DNA from: an uncultured Oscillospiraceae bacterium
GTDB lineage: Bacteria > Bacillota_A > Clostridia > Oscillospirales > Oscillospiraceae
NCBI GenBank assembly: GCA_934667865.1
Contig: CAKUMR010000005.1
Location: 1 to 17,544 of the forward strand
Direction: 5' to 3'
Length of the DNA: 17,544 bases
The translations under genes and the position numbers were made by a program. This document shows, piece after piece, positions 6,619 to 14,201 of the stretch (the first letter of the stretch is position 1; each line of letters opens with the position of its first letter). The notes under the pieces are model-generated. The model was not told the origin of the DNA, did no database searches, and saw only the letters and a list, made by a program, of their open reading frames with translations.

Positions 6619-7794
6619 ATGAAACGTAATATTTTAGTCGCGCACGGCGGCGGCCCCACCACCGTCATCAACGCTTCCCTCTTCGGCGTGATCGACGAGG
6701 CGATGCACGAGCCGCAGGCAGGCAAGGTCTACGGCGCCATCCACGGCGTCGAGGGCGTTCTGAACGACGAGCTGATGGAGCTGTCCTCTCAGGACCCGGA
6801 GCAGCTGGCGCTGCTTCCTTTCACGCCCGCCTCCGCGATCGGCTCCTGCCGCCGGAAGCTCACGGATGCCGACTATCCCCGTATTCTCGAGGTTCTGAAA
6901 AAGCACGATATCGGCTGCTTCTTCTACAACGGCGGCAACGACTCGATGGACACCTGCAACAAGATCGCAAAGCTGGCCGAGGCCAGCGGGTACGACCTTG
7001 CCGTGATCGGCATCCCGAAAACCATCGACAACGATCTCGCCCTCACGGATCACTGCCCCGGCTACGGAAGCGCCGCGAGATTCATCGCCAACAACACCCG
7101 CGACCTCTGGATGGAGGTGCAGGCCATGCCCATGTACGTCACCATTCTGGAAACCATGGGGCGCAACGCCGGCTGGCTCACCGCCGCAGGAAGCCTCCCC
7201 CTCTATGACGGCAAGCCCTGCGCGCAGCTCGTTTATCTGCCCGAATACGCCTTCGACGAGGAGGCCTTCCTCGCGGATGTGGACAACCTGCTGCACCGGC
7301 AGCGCGAGATCCTTATCGTCGTCAGCGAGGGTCTGGCAGACGAGAACAGCAAGATGATCGCCGATCTCGGCATTGTCGACGGCTTCGGCCACAAGCTGGC
7401 CGGCGGCGCAGCGCAGGCGCTCTGCGACAAGGTGACGGCACGGCTGGGCGTGCGGGCAAGAGCGGAGCGGCACGGCTTCCTCGGCCGCTGCTCCATGATC
7501 ATGCAGTCCAGACAGGATCGCGAGGAGGCGATCGCCGTCGGGCGTCATGCCGTCCGGCTCGCCTTCGCCGGGCGCACCGGCCTGATGGCCGCCATCCGGC
7601 GCGACAGCGATTGTCCCTATGCGTGGTCGCTGACCGAGGTGCCGCTGGAAAAGGTCGCAAATCTGGAGCGGAAATTCCCGCTGAAATGGATCAACGGGGA
7701 ACGCAACGGCGTGTCGGAGGAATTCCGCCGCTATGCCCTACCCCTGATCGGCGAGCCGCTCCCGCCCTATGCCGTTCTGGACGGACGTTTTTAG
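6619..7794 (+). CDS. pfp: 6-phosphofructokinase, probably pyrophosphate-dependent
   Basis: A 391-residue PFK-A superfamily protein that should phosphorylate fructose 6-phosphate to fructose 1,6-bisphosphate. Visible: N-terminal GGGPTTVINAS, GGNDS (105-109), PKTIDND (133-139) with the catalytic aspartate, and MGRNAG (180-185). ATP-dependent enzymes carry GGDGS and PGTIDND; aspartate in place of that glycine and lysine in PKTIDND are the accepted marks of PPi use, and both are present. Oddity: the first acidic residue of GGDDS is asparagine here, a pattern I believe recurs in a group of clostridial PFKs. With PPi the reaction is reversible, so the enzyme could serve glycolysis or gluconeogenesis. 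Last gene of the operon, 18 bases after the aldolase. Family certain; phosphoryl donor inferred. Confidence 0.88.
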   Translation: MKRNILVAHGGGPTTVINASLFGVIDEAMHEPQAGKVYGAIHGVEGVLNDELMELSSQDPEQLALLPFTPASAIGSCRRKLTDADYPRILEVLKKHDIGCFFYNGGNDSMDTCNKIAKLAEASGYDLAVIGIPKTIDNDLALTDHCPGYGSAARFIANNTRDLWMEVQAMPMYVTILETMGRNAGWLTAAGSLPLYDGKPCAQLVYLPEYAFDEEAFLADVDNLLHRQREILIVVSEGLADENSKMIADLGIVDGFGHKLAGGAAQALCDKVTARLGVRARAERHGFLGRCSMIMQSRQDREEAIAVGRHAVRLAFAGRTGLMAAIRRDSDCPYAWSLTEVPLEKVANLERKFPLKWINGERNGVSEEFRRYALPLIGEPLPPYAVLDGRF

Positions 7795-7815
7795 GTTCTT
7801 GCTCCCCCTTCCCCG

Positions 7816-7846
7816 GCCGGGGCAGGCCGCAAAGGCCCGCCCCGGC
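7816..7846 (+). terminator. GC-rich hairpin after the pgk operon
   Basis: Arms 7816-7828 and 7834-7846 pair over 13 positions with one mismatch around a 5-base loop, followed by a short T-rich stretch (TGATTTTAT). The weak T tract makes it an imperfect terminator or an mRNA 3'-end stabiliser ahead of the stronger element at 7881. Confidence 0.5.
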
Positions 7847-7880
7847 TGATTTTATATCTGTCGCCCCCCCAATCGGGCGC

Positions 7881-7915
7881 AAAAAAGTCCCTGCCATATG
7901 GCAGGGACTTTTTTT
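7881..7915. terminator. Bidirectional rho-independent terminator
   Basis: Arms 7882-7895 and 7900-7913 are a perfect 14-base inverted repeat around the loop ATAT. Runs of A on the left and T on the right allow termination in both directions. It separates the plus-strand operon from the convergent minus-strand gene, whose stop codon is 12 bases away. Confidence 0.9.
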
Positions 7916-7926
7916 GATTTGTTTCT

Positions 7927-8388
7927 TTAGCTGCGGAGCTTGTCAATCTTCACGACCGACGGCTCCGCGCCGTTCAGCTCGGCGTAGTTGGTGTCGTGCG
8001 CCGGCGTCCCCTTCACACGGAACATACCGTTCTCGTCCAGCCATGCGGGATCGATGATAAAGGAGTCGCCGGCATCCCCGTCCGCCTTCCACGGCGGTTC
8101 AAGCGCCTCAAAGCCCGTGTAGATATCGGCATCGCCGTTGACCGTCAGCTTGGCGACCGTCCCGGAAACGATAGCGCGGATCTCTGCGGTGCAGCTGCGG
8201 AAATTGTAATAGTGTCCGGTGGACATATCACAGTCCGCCTGATAGCCGATGTCGCGCAGGATGCTCAGGCTGTCGTCGTTGGTGATGTTGGAGAAATAAA
8301 CGGTCACATCCGTGGGAATATTGGTATAGAGGATGTCCGCGCTGCTGTTCAGCGCGTAGTCCGCGCAGGCAAGGGCGATCTCGTTCAT
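7927..8388 (-). CDS. Hypothetical protein, possibly a gene remnant
   Basis: A 153-residue frame that I do not recognise. It has no signal peptide or membrane segment. The first 30 residues look helical (MNEIALACADYALNSSADIL), and the rest is acidic and beta-like, rich in D, G, Y and W. Support for expression: a good minus-strand promoter at 8492-8520, a ribosome binding site at 8405-8411 and a terminator directly after the stop. Oddity: that site is 15 bases from the ATG at 8388 and better placed for an ATG at 8402, which encodes only five residues (MFPAR) and stops at a TGA overlapping the 8388 start. The 8388 frame stays open upstream as far as 8415 without a start codon. This could be translational coupling through a minicistron, or a longer gene truncated or frameshifted at its 5' end. 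Confidence 0.5.
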   Translation of the reverse strand: MNEIALACADYALNSSADILYTNIPTDVTVYFSNITNDDSLSILRDIGYQADCDMSTGHYYNFRSCTAEIRAIVSGTVAKLTVNGDADIYTGFEALEPPWKADGDAGDSFIIDPAWLDENGMFRVKGTPAHDTNYAELNGAEPSVVKIDKLRS

Positions 8389-8411
8389 CTTGCCGGAAAC
8401 ATATCCCTCCT
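8385..8411 (-). promoter_or_regulatory. Ribosome binding site and five-codon minicistron
   Basis: On the minus strand AGGAGGG (8405-8411) is followed at 2 bases by ATG at 8402. The codons give MFPAR and then TGA (8385-8387), which overlaps the ATG of the hypothetical gene at 8388 as ATGA. The 2-base spacing is short for efficient initiation, so both candidate starts are imperfect. Confidence 0.35.
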
Positions 8412-8491
8412 GTGTTCATTCTGCGGACCGCAAGGGCCCGTTTTCCCGAAATGCGTATAAATACTCATCCGTTTCAGAAAAATTTAGGAAT

Positions 8492-8520
8492 ATTATACAT
8501 CTCAGTTTTACATTGTGCAA
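8492..8520 (-). promoter_or_regulatory. Promoter of the hypothetical gene
   Basis: On the minus strand: TTGCAC (8515-8520), a 17-base spacer, TATAAT (8492-8497), a perfect -10 box. Transcription would start near 8485, about 97 bases before the ATG at 8388. Confidence 0.65.
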
Positions 8521-8550
8521 TCAATCTTCCATAAAATTATGGCAAAATTT

Positions 8551-8585
8551 TGAACGAAAAGTGAACGAAACGAAGGTTTTCGTTC
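8551..8585. repeat. Repeated GAACGAAA boxes upstream of a promoter
   Basis: TGAACGAAA occurs directly repeated at 8551-8559 and 8562-8570, 11 bases apart, and an inverted copy TTTTCGTTC lies at 8577-8585 (pairing with GAACGAAAA at 8552-8560). The cluster is about 30 bases upstream of the -35 box at 8515-8520. Direct repeats one helical turn apart upstream of a -35 resemble activator sites of the AraC type, but no regulator is assigned. Confidence 0.45.
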
Positions 8586-8740
8586 GTCAGATTTCATAAT
8601 GCGTTTGATTTTGCTATCTTTCTTCGGAAATTCCGGTAATTATACGGTATTTTCACTCGGTCTGTTCGCATCGAGGCAAGAAAAACATTTTCTCTTGCAG
8701 AAGTCGCTTCAACTTCCCCATTCTCTCACGATTTACAAGG

Positions 8741-8755
8741 TGCATAAATTATGCA
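8741..8755. repeat. Short perfect palindrome
   Basis: TGCATAA and TTATGCA are perfect 7-base arms around a single central A. No gene start is near, and the role, if any, is unknown. Confidence 0.25.
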
Positions 8756-8771
8756 AGTACTTCGGCAGATC

Positions 8772-8804
8772 AAAAAGGCGCCTCCGGTTTTCGCCGGAGG
8801 CGCC
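8772..8804 (-). terminator. Rho-independent terminator of the sugar operon
   Basis: Arms 8777-8787 and 8794-8804 are a perfect 11-base GC-rich inverted repeat with a 6-base loop. On the minus strand it is followed by five T residues. It lies 35 bases after the glycosidase stop codon. Confidence 0.88.
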
Positions 8805-8838
8805 GCTTGGGGCTAGGTCATATTTTTCTCGGAAGCAC

Positions 8839-11800
8839 TCAGCAGCAGCTGCGGCGCTTCTTCAGCAGGACGATCAGGGCGATCGCCGCGCCGGAAAGCA
8901 GGAAGATCATGCCGCTCAGGATGATCGCGGTGTTGTCTCCGGTCGTCGGCGTCTTCGTGTCGGCCTTCACAAGGCCCTCCATTGCCTTTTGCAGGGCGTC
9001 TGCAGCGGTGTCGATCTTCTGCTGGTCGGCCTCGGTCAGGGTTTCGTCCGCAAGGAGCGCCTTGGCGGTCTTGAGGGTCGTTTCCACGGCGCGGAAGCTC
9101 TTCTTGGTGTAGTCCGCGGGCTTGAGCGCCTCGGCCTTCTTGACCAGCTCTGCAAGGGCGGTCTTGTCGGCGGGCTTGACCTCGGGCTTCGCCAGTGCGG
9201 CGGCCGCATTGCGCAGCGCTTCGGCTGCCGCATCGACCTCGCCCTGCGTAGCGTCCTCGTTGTCGAGGGTCTGCTTGGCCTCGGTCAGCGCCTTCTGGAA
9301 GGCGTTCCACGTTTCGTCCGTGTAGCTGTCGTTTGCGGTGTCCTTCAGCTCCTTGTAGAGGGCTTCCAGCGCGCTCTTGTCCACGGGCACGGACTTTGCC
9401 TTGACGGTCACGGTGCAGGTGGCGGTGAAGCCGCCGTCCTCGGTGGTGACGATGATGGTCGCGGTGCCTGCGCCGATGGCGGTGACGTTGCCGTTTTCAT
9501 CGACGGTCGCGACGGTTTCGTCGGAGGATGCCCAGGAAACCTTCGCATTGTCCGCGTTGGCGGGCGTGACGGTCGCGGTCAGCTTGGTGGTGTCGTCCAC
9601 GGTCAGCTCCAGCTCGGTCTTATCCAGCTCGACGCCGGTCACAGGCACTGCCTGGCCGAGGTAGACGCGCACGCTGCGGGTTCCGGCGGGGATAAGAACC
9701 GTGCCGGCCTCTGCGTCGAAGTCGCAGCCGCTTGCGCTCTTGATGTTGCCCTTCAAGGCGATCAGCTCGAGGCTGACGTCGTTTGCCAGCTCGTCGCCGG
9801 TGAGGGTGAAGTCAATGTATTCGGCGGTGGACTTCATGGTGAAGCCGATACGCTTGCCGCCGTTGCACAGCCAATCGCTGATCTTGATCTCCTGACCGTC
9901 TGCGTTCCACTCAGCGGGCAGACCACGGCCGGCGATGATCGTGCCGTCGGCCTTCTCGGCGAGGAAGGAATCAATCAGAACCTTGCTCGCTACGGACTGG
10001 CCCCACATATGCTGGCTGGAGCCGCCGCCGGTGCAGCTCTGCTGCTCCCACGGAGAGGTCTTGGAGGGATCGTTGATGCTTTCCCACCAGCCGAAGGGAG
10101 AGGACTGGGCATTGTCGATCATCCACTGATAGGCCTTGATGCCGCCGTCGCGCCACTTTTCGCCGGTGAGCGCAGCGGAGTAATAGCCTGCGTTGTAGGC
10201 GGAGGAGTAGCCGGGATAGCCGCCCATGGTGTAGGGAGAGGGCAGCACGCTGCTCTTCTGGTCGATGATGTAGTCATAGGTCTTGTCGGTCATGCCGAGG
10301 AGCCACGAGCTCTGGTCAGCACCGAAGAGGTAGCCGTCCCAGTTCCAGCGGCCGAAGAGGTAGTGCGCAGCCCAGTTGCCGTCGCGCGGGTTCTTGCGCG
10401 CACTCTGCTCGTTGGGCACGACCATGCTGATGGGAATATAATCGAAGTCATATTTCTCCATCGTGTTTTTCAGCACGGCTTCCACGCTCAGCAGGAGGTC
10501 TGCATATTCTGCCTGCGCCCAGTCGTACTCTGCCTTGTAGTAGGCCTTATCCGTGTCGTTCGCGGCATGGGCAGCCAGCTCGTCGCACAGATAGCTGTAG
10601 GTCGTCAGGCCGAACAGTGCGGCCCAGTTGTCGATCGTCCAGTAGCCGTTGCTGTCGATGGCGTTGGTGATCTTCATGATACGCGCGGTCTTGCCGTTGG
10701 CATCCTTGATGTTCTTGTCATAGACAATGCGCTCGGAGGCGATCTTGTGGGTGTTGGACTTGATGCCGTCCTTGCCTCCCTGATTTTCAAAGAAGTTCAG
10801 GATCGTGTCATAGTCACCGGTCTTTTGCAGATAGAGCGCGAAGGGCCAGCTGAATTTCCACGCGGCATCCGGGTACTGGATGTTCTGGAGAATGAACTGT
10901 GCATAGTCCGCGAAATGCTCCGTATGGCCGGACTCGATCAGAGTCGCGAGCATACCGATCACGTCGTGGTCGAACACGCGGTCGTAGCCGTTCTCGCCGA
11001 CGTGCAGCTCATATCCGTCGGAGATGATCAGCGTGTAGATGTAGCCGGCCTTGTAGGCGTCGATCAGGTCGGTATACTCTTCCGGAACGGACTCGATCTT
11101 GACGAGGGTTTCCAGACGCTTGTTCCAGTAGTTCTTCATGTGCTCGTAGTGCTCGGCCCAGCTGCCCTGCGCGGCAAGCACTTCGTTTTCGGGGTAGGCA
11201 TAGGTGCCGCCGAAGCGGTCGGCGCCCACGCAGTATTCACGCACCACGGTCTGACCCGGTTCGACCGTTCTGGCGGCGGCATCCGCGTTCAGCGCGACCA
11301 GATCTCTGCTGACACGCGGCAGCCGCTGGGTTTTATCGGTGGTGTTTGTGGTGGTCATGCGGGAATAGGCGATCTCATAGCGGTTGCCGTTCACATAGAC
11401 CTCGTCCGCGAAGGTTTCGATCTTATGCTGCAAACCGTCCTTGGTGTACTCACTGACAAAGCAGGGCAGGTAGCCTTCTGCGTTGTACCACTTCGCGGAC
11501 TTGGGGGCAAGCTCGTCGACGCCGAAGGTGATCAGCTTGTTGCCGTTGTCGCGGAGCTTATAGGTGCCGTCCACCCAGAGGATGGGCGCGTCCTTATCGC
11601 CCTCCCAGCCGAAGGAGCAGACATTGCCGGAGGCGTACTTGTTGGCATAGGACTTATCCGTATCCGAAGCCTCGGCCGCATTGATCGCGCCCTTCAGGAG
11701 CAGATATTGCAGATAAGCCTCGCTCTGCGTCAGATGCTCATTGTCCAGCGCGGCCTTTGCTGCGGCCAGCGCTTCTTCCAACTGCTGGCGCTGGAAAGCA

Positions 11801-14154
11801 CCGATCTCGTCGCCGAATTCATCCAGCAGCGTCTGCGCTTCCTGCACGGACTCGCGCAGCTTTGCGATATAGTCCTCCTCGCCGGAGTCGCTGCGGCTCA
11901 GAGTCGCGGCACAGAGGGACATATTGCCGTCGCGGTGTGCTTTTGCAGTCATTTTTCCGTAAACCTCGATCGAAGTATAGGGTGCAACGGTAACGGTGTA
12001 GGTCAGCAGCTTCGAGGTGCCGGCTGCGGTCAGTTCGGCGTTGCTGTAGACCGGCTTGCTCGTGTCGCCGTTTGCGTAGATATAGATTTCGCAGCTGGAA
12101 TTCCATACGCCGGAAACGAAGGTCAGCGTCTGCAAATTCGCGCTGGCCGGGACGCTCAGCTTCCAGCCCGCTTCCTCGGGAATGGGACCGACGGTGCTCT
12201 CGTCGCCCTGCTTATAGTTCAGCACGCCGCCGGATTTGACGCCGGAGGCCCGCTTGTTGGGAATGCCGTCCGTCCAGCTATAGACGGCGGCGGAATCATT
12301 CATAGTGGTGTCCATCTTCATGGCGCCGACCAGCTCAAACGAGAGGATGTTGACCGGAGTCGGCTCGACAATATCGGCGGGGTCGCCGACGATCACGCGC
12401 AGGGAGGCTGCGGTGTTCTCCTGTACCCAAGAACCGTCTTCCTTGATTTTACCGCTGGCAAAGGAGGTTGTCGATTTGCACCAGTGGTACTCGGCCTGAC
12501 CGAGCGTCGCCTGCGTCAGAACAACGGCGTAGGTCGTGCCGGCCTCGAGCATGATGTCGCTGCCGAAGTTCAGCGCGAGCAGTTTGTTATCGGTGATGTC
12601 CGATGCCGGAACGGTCACGCTGGCCAGCTCTTCCTTCGTCTCGCCCATCTTGTAGAGCTTGGCGACGAGGTCGCTGACCTCGCCCTTCTTGATGACCGCG
12701 ACCTCGACGCTCGTGAGCTTGCCGCTCACCTCGGGCACGAAGGTCTGGTATCTGGCGCACTGATCCTTGGACTGGCCGAAGGTACGGCCTGTCTTGCCGG
12801 AAAGGTCATAGAATTCGATCTTCTCGGCCTTGGCTGTACCTCCGCCATAGATGCCCTTGCGGTCGATCTGCGGGGTCTTCTTGCCGGTGAAGTGCATCCA
12901 GTCGGTGCTGCCCAGCTCCGTCAGGTTCATTGCGCCGGAGGCGGCGGCGATCTCGACGACGGCAGGCTGCGTCTGGGTTTCGCTGCGGCTCAGGGTCGCG
13001 GCGCACAGTGACATATTGCCGTCGCGATGTGCCTTGGCCGTCATTTTGCCGTAGACCTCAATGGAGGTGTTCGGCGCGATGGTGACCGTATAGGTCAGCA
13101 GCTTCGAGGTTTTGCCTGCGTTCAGCTCGGCATTGCTGTAGACCGGCTTGCTCGTGTCGCCGTTTGCGTAGATATAGATTTCGCAGCTGGAATTCCATAC
13201 GCCGGAAACGAAGGTCAGCGTCTGCAAATTCGCGCTGGCCGGGACGCTCAGCTTCCAGCCCGCTTCCTCGGGAATGGGACCGACGGTGCTCTCGTCGCCC
13301 TGCTTATAGTTCAGCACGCCGCCGGATTTGACGCCGGAGGCCCGCTTGTTGGGAATGCCGTCCGTCCAGCTATAGACGGCGGCGGAATCATTCATAGTGG
13401 TGTCCATCTTCATGGCGCCGACCAGCTCAAACGAGAGGATGTTGACCGGAGTCGGCTCGACAATATCGGCGGGGTCGCCGACGATCACGCGCAGGGAGGC
13501 TGCGGTGTTCTCCTGTACCCAAGAACCGTCTTCCTTGATTTTACCGCTGGCAAAGGAGGTTGTCGATTTGCACCAGTGGTACTCGGCCTGACCGAGCGTC
13601 GCCTGCGTCAGAACAACGGCGTAGGTCGTGCCGGCCTCGAGCATGATGTCGCTGCCGAAGTTCAGCGCGAGCAGTTTGTTATCGGTGATGTCCGATGCCG
13701 GAACGGTCACGCTGGCCAGCTCTTCCTTCGTCTCGCCCATCTTGTAGAGCTTGGCGACGAGGTCGCTGACCTCGCCCTTCTTGATGACCGCGACCTCGAC
13801 GCTCGTGAGCTTGCCGCTCACCTCGGGCACGAAGGTCTGGTATCTGGCGCACTGATCCTTGGACTGGCCGAAGGTACGGCCTGTCTTGCCGGAAAGGTCA
13901 TAGAATTCGATCTTCTCGGCCTTGGCTGTACCTCCGCCATAGATGCCCTTGCGGTCGATCTGCGGGGTCTTCTTGCCGGTGAAGTGCATCCAGTCGGTGC
14001 TGCCCAGCTCCGTCAGGTTCATGGAGCCGGATGCCGCGGCGATCTCCACAACCGCCTCGTTCGCGGCGTTTGCTCTGAGTCCCAGAACAGGAACGGCAGA
14101 AACAATCAGCGCGACGGCCAGCAGCAGAGAAAGTACATGTTTCATCTGTTTCAT
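8839..14154 (-). CDS. Cell-wall-anchored multidomain glycosidase-like protein
   Basis: A 1771-residue surface protein. Order of parts: signal peptide (1-30, ending in ANA); two tandem 364-residue beta-rich modules (35-398 and 399-762); a FIVAR-like helical segment (about 762-830); a core of about 670 residues (832-1500) with a beta-rich start, a tryptophan- and tyrosine-rich helical part (about 1000-1400) and a beta-rich end; a Big2 immunoglobulin-like domain (about 1503-1588); two more FIVAR-like segments (about 1590-1733); a sorting tail TPTTGD (about 1735-1740), a membrane span and KKRR. The helical core resembles six-hairpin (alpha/alpha)6 toroid glycosidases, but I cannot name its family or catalytic residues. 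ATG 14154 is chosen over an in-frame TTG at 14172, which overlaps the AAAGGAG site. It is 47 bases after pgmB in the same operon, so an alpha-glucan or glucoside substrate is plausible. Confidence 0.8.
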   Translation of the reverse strand: MKQMKHVLSLLLAVALIVSAVPVLGLRANAANEAVVEIAAASGSMNLTELGSTDWMHFTGKKTPQIDRKGIYGGGTAKAEKIEFYDLSGKTGRTFGQSKDQCARYQTFVPEVSGKLTSVEVAVIKKGEVSDLVAKLYKMGETKEELASVTVPASDITDNKLLALNFGSDIMLEAGTTYAVVLTQATLGQAEYHWCKSTTSFASGKIKEDGSWVQENTAASLRVIVGDPADIVEPTPVNILSFELVGAMKMDTTMNDSAAVYSWTDGIPNKRASGVKSGGVLNYKQGDESTVGPIPEEAGWKLSVPASANLQTLTFVSGVWNSSCEIYIYANGDTSKPVYSNAELNAGKTSKLLTYTVTIAPNTSIEVYGKMTAKAHRDGNMSLCAATLSRSETQTQPAVVEIAAASGAMNLTELGSTDWMHFTGKKTPQIDRKGIYGGGTAKAEKIEFYDLSGKTGRTFGQSKDQCARYQTFVPEVSGKLTSVEVAVIKKGEVSDLVAKLYKMGETKEELASVTVPASDITDNKLLALNFGSDIMLEAGTTYAVVLTQATLGQAEYHWCKSTTSFASGKIKEDGSWVQENTAASLRVIVGDPADIVEPTPVNILSFELVGAMKMDTTMNDSAAVYSWTDGIPNKRASGVKSGGVLNYKQGDESTVGPIPEEAGWKLSVPASANLQTLTFVSGVWNSSCEIYIYANGDTSKPVYSNAELTAAGTSKLLTYTVTVAPYTSIEVYGKMTAKAHRDGNMSLCAATLSRSDSGEEDYIAKLRESVQEAQTLLDEFGDEIGAFQRQQLEEALAAAKAALDNEHLTQSEAYLQYLLLKGAINAAEASDTDKSYANKYASGNVCSFGWEGDKDAPILWVDGTYKLRDNGNKLITFGVDELAPKSAKWYNAEGYLPCFVSEYTKDGLQHKIETFADEVYVNGNRYEIAYSRMTTTNTTDKTQRLPRVSRDLVALNADAAARTVEPGQTVVREYCVGADRFGGTYAYPENEVLAAQGSWAEHYEHMKNYWNKRLETLVKIESVPEEYTDLIDAYKAGYIYTLIISDGYELHVGENGYDRVFDHDVIGMLATLIESGHTEHFADYAQFILQNIQYPDAAWKFSWPFALYLQKTGDYDTILNFFENQGGKDGIKSNTHKIASERIVYDKNIKDANGKTARIMKITNAIDSNGYWTIDNWAALFGLTTYSYLCDELAAHAANDTDKAYYKAEYDWAQAEYADLLLSVEAVLKNTMEKYDFDYIPISMVVPNEQSARKNPRDGNWAAHYLFGRWNWDGYLFGADQSSWLLGMTDKTYDYIIDQKSSVLPSPYTMGGYPGYSSAYNAGYYSAALTGEKWRDGGIKAYQWMIDNAQSSPFGWWESINDPSKTSPWEQQSCTGGGSSQHMWGQSVASKVLIDSFLAEKADGTIIAGRGLPAEWNADGQEIKISDWLCNGGKRIGFTMKSTAEYIDFTLTGDELANDVSLELIALKGNIKSASGCDFDAEAGTVLIPAGTRSVRVYLGQAVPVTGVELDKTELELTVDDTTKLTATVTPANADNAKVSWASSDETVATVDENGNVTAIGAGTATIIVTTEDGGFTATCTVTVKAKSVPVDKSALEALYKELKDTANDSYTDETWNAFQKALTEAKQTLDNEDATQGEVDAAAEALRNAAAALAKPEVKPADKTALAELVKKAEALKPADYTKKSFRAVETTLKTAKALLADETLTEADQQKIDTAADALQKAMEGLVKADTKTPTTGDNTAIILSGMIFLLSGAAIALIVLLKKRRSCC
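11869..12960 (-). repeat. Second 1092-base tandem unit in the glycosidase gene
   Basis: This unit encodes residues 399-762 and repeats the unit at 12961-14052 in the same frame. Bases 12041-12930 match 13133-14022 without a mismatch over 890 bases. The remaining part (about 11884-12040) matches its partner only roughly, with many silent changes. Confidence 0.95.
12961..14052 (-). repeat. First 1092-base tandem unit in the glycosidase gene
   Basis: This unit encodes residues 35-398, starting at VVEIAAAS right after the signal peptide. It appears to contain three beta-rich subdomains: a part with the run LTELGSTDWMHF, a part rich in SVEVAVIKKGEVSDL-like strands, and a final part ending in the EVYGKMTAKAHRDGNMSL run. 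A role in carbohydrate binding or wall spacing is inferred. Confidence 0.95.
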
Positions 14155-14162
14155 TTCTTGTT

Positions 14163-14169
14163 CTCCTTT
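14163..14169 (-). promoter_or_regulatory. Ribosome binding site that fixes the glycosidase start
   Basis: AAAGGAG on the minus strand lies 8 bases before the ATG at 14154. It rules out the in-frame TTG at 14172, which lies upstream of it. Confidence 0.8.
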
Positions 14170-14201
14170 CAAATTGGTTGGATCTTATGCCGGGAAGTAC
14201 G

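Larger units (their letters stand above)
8389..8838. other. AT-rich intergenic region between the hypothetical gene and the glycosidase gene
   Basis: These 450 bases hold a ribosome binding site with a minicistron (8385-8411), a minus-strand promoter (8492-8520), a cluster of GAACGAAA boxes (8551-8585), a short palindrome (8741-8755) and the glycosidase terminator (8772-8804). The stretch 8590-8740 shows no convincing gene or signal. Base composition falls well below that of the flanking genes. Confidence 0.65.

Noticed and set aside
8228..8419. Minus-strand 63-codon frame starting at 8419, considered as a frameshifted 5' part of the hypothetical gene
   Set aside because: It overlaps the hypothetical frame for most of its length, and its composition looks like an out-of-frame shadow.
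8599..13011. A 1470-codon open frame on the plus strand
   Set aside because: It lies antisense to the glycosidase gene, starts without a ribosome binding site and its translation shows no family features. Long antisense frames are expected in GC-rich genes with strong third-base bias.
11869..14052. CRISPR array or mobile element as the source of the repeats
   Set aside because: There are only two long in-frame units joined directly, with no spacers, terminal inverted repeats or transposase.
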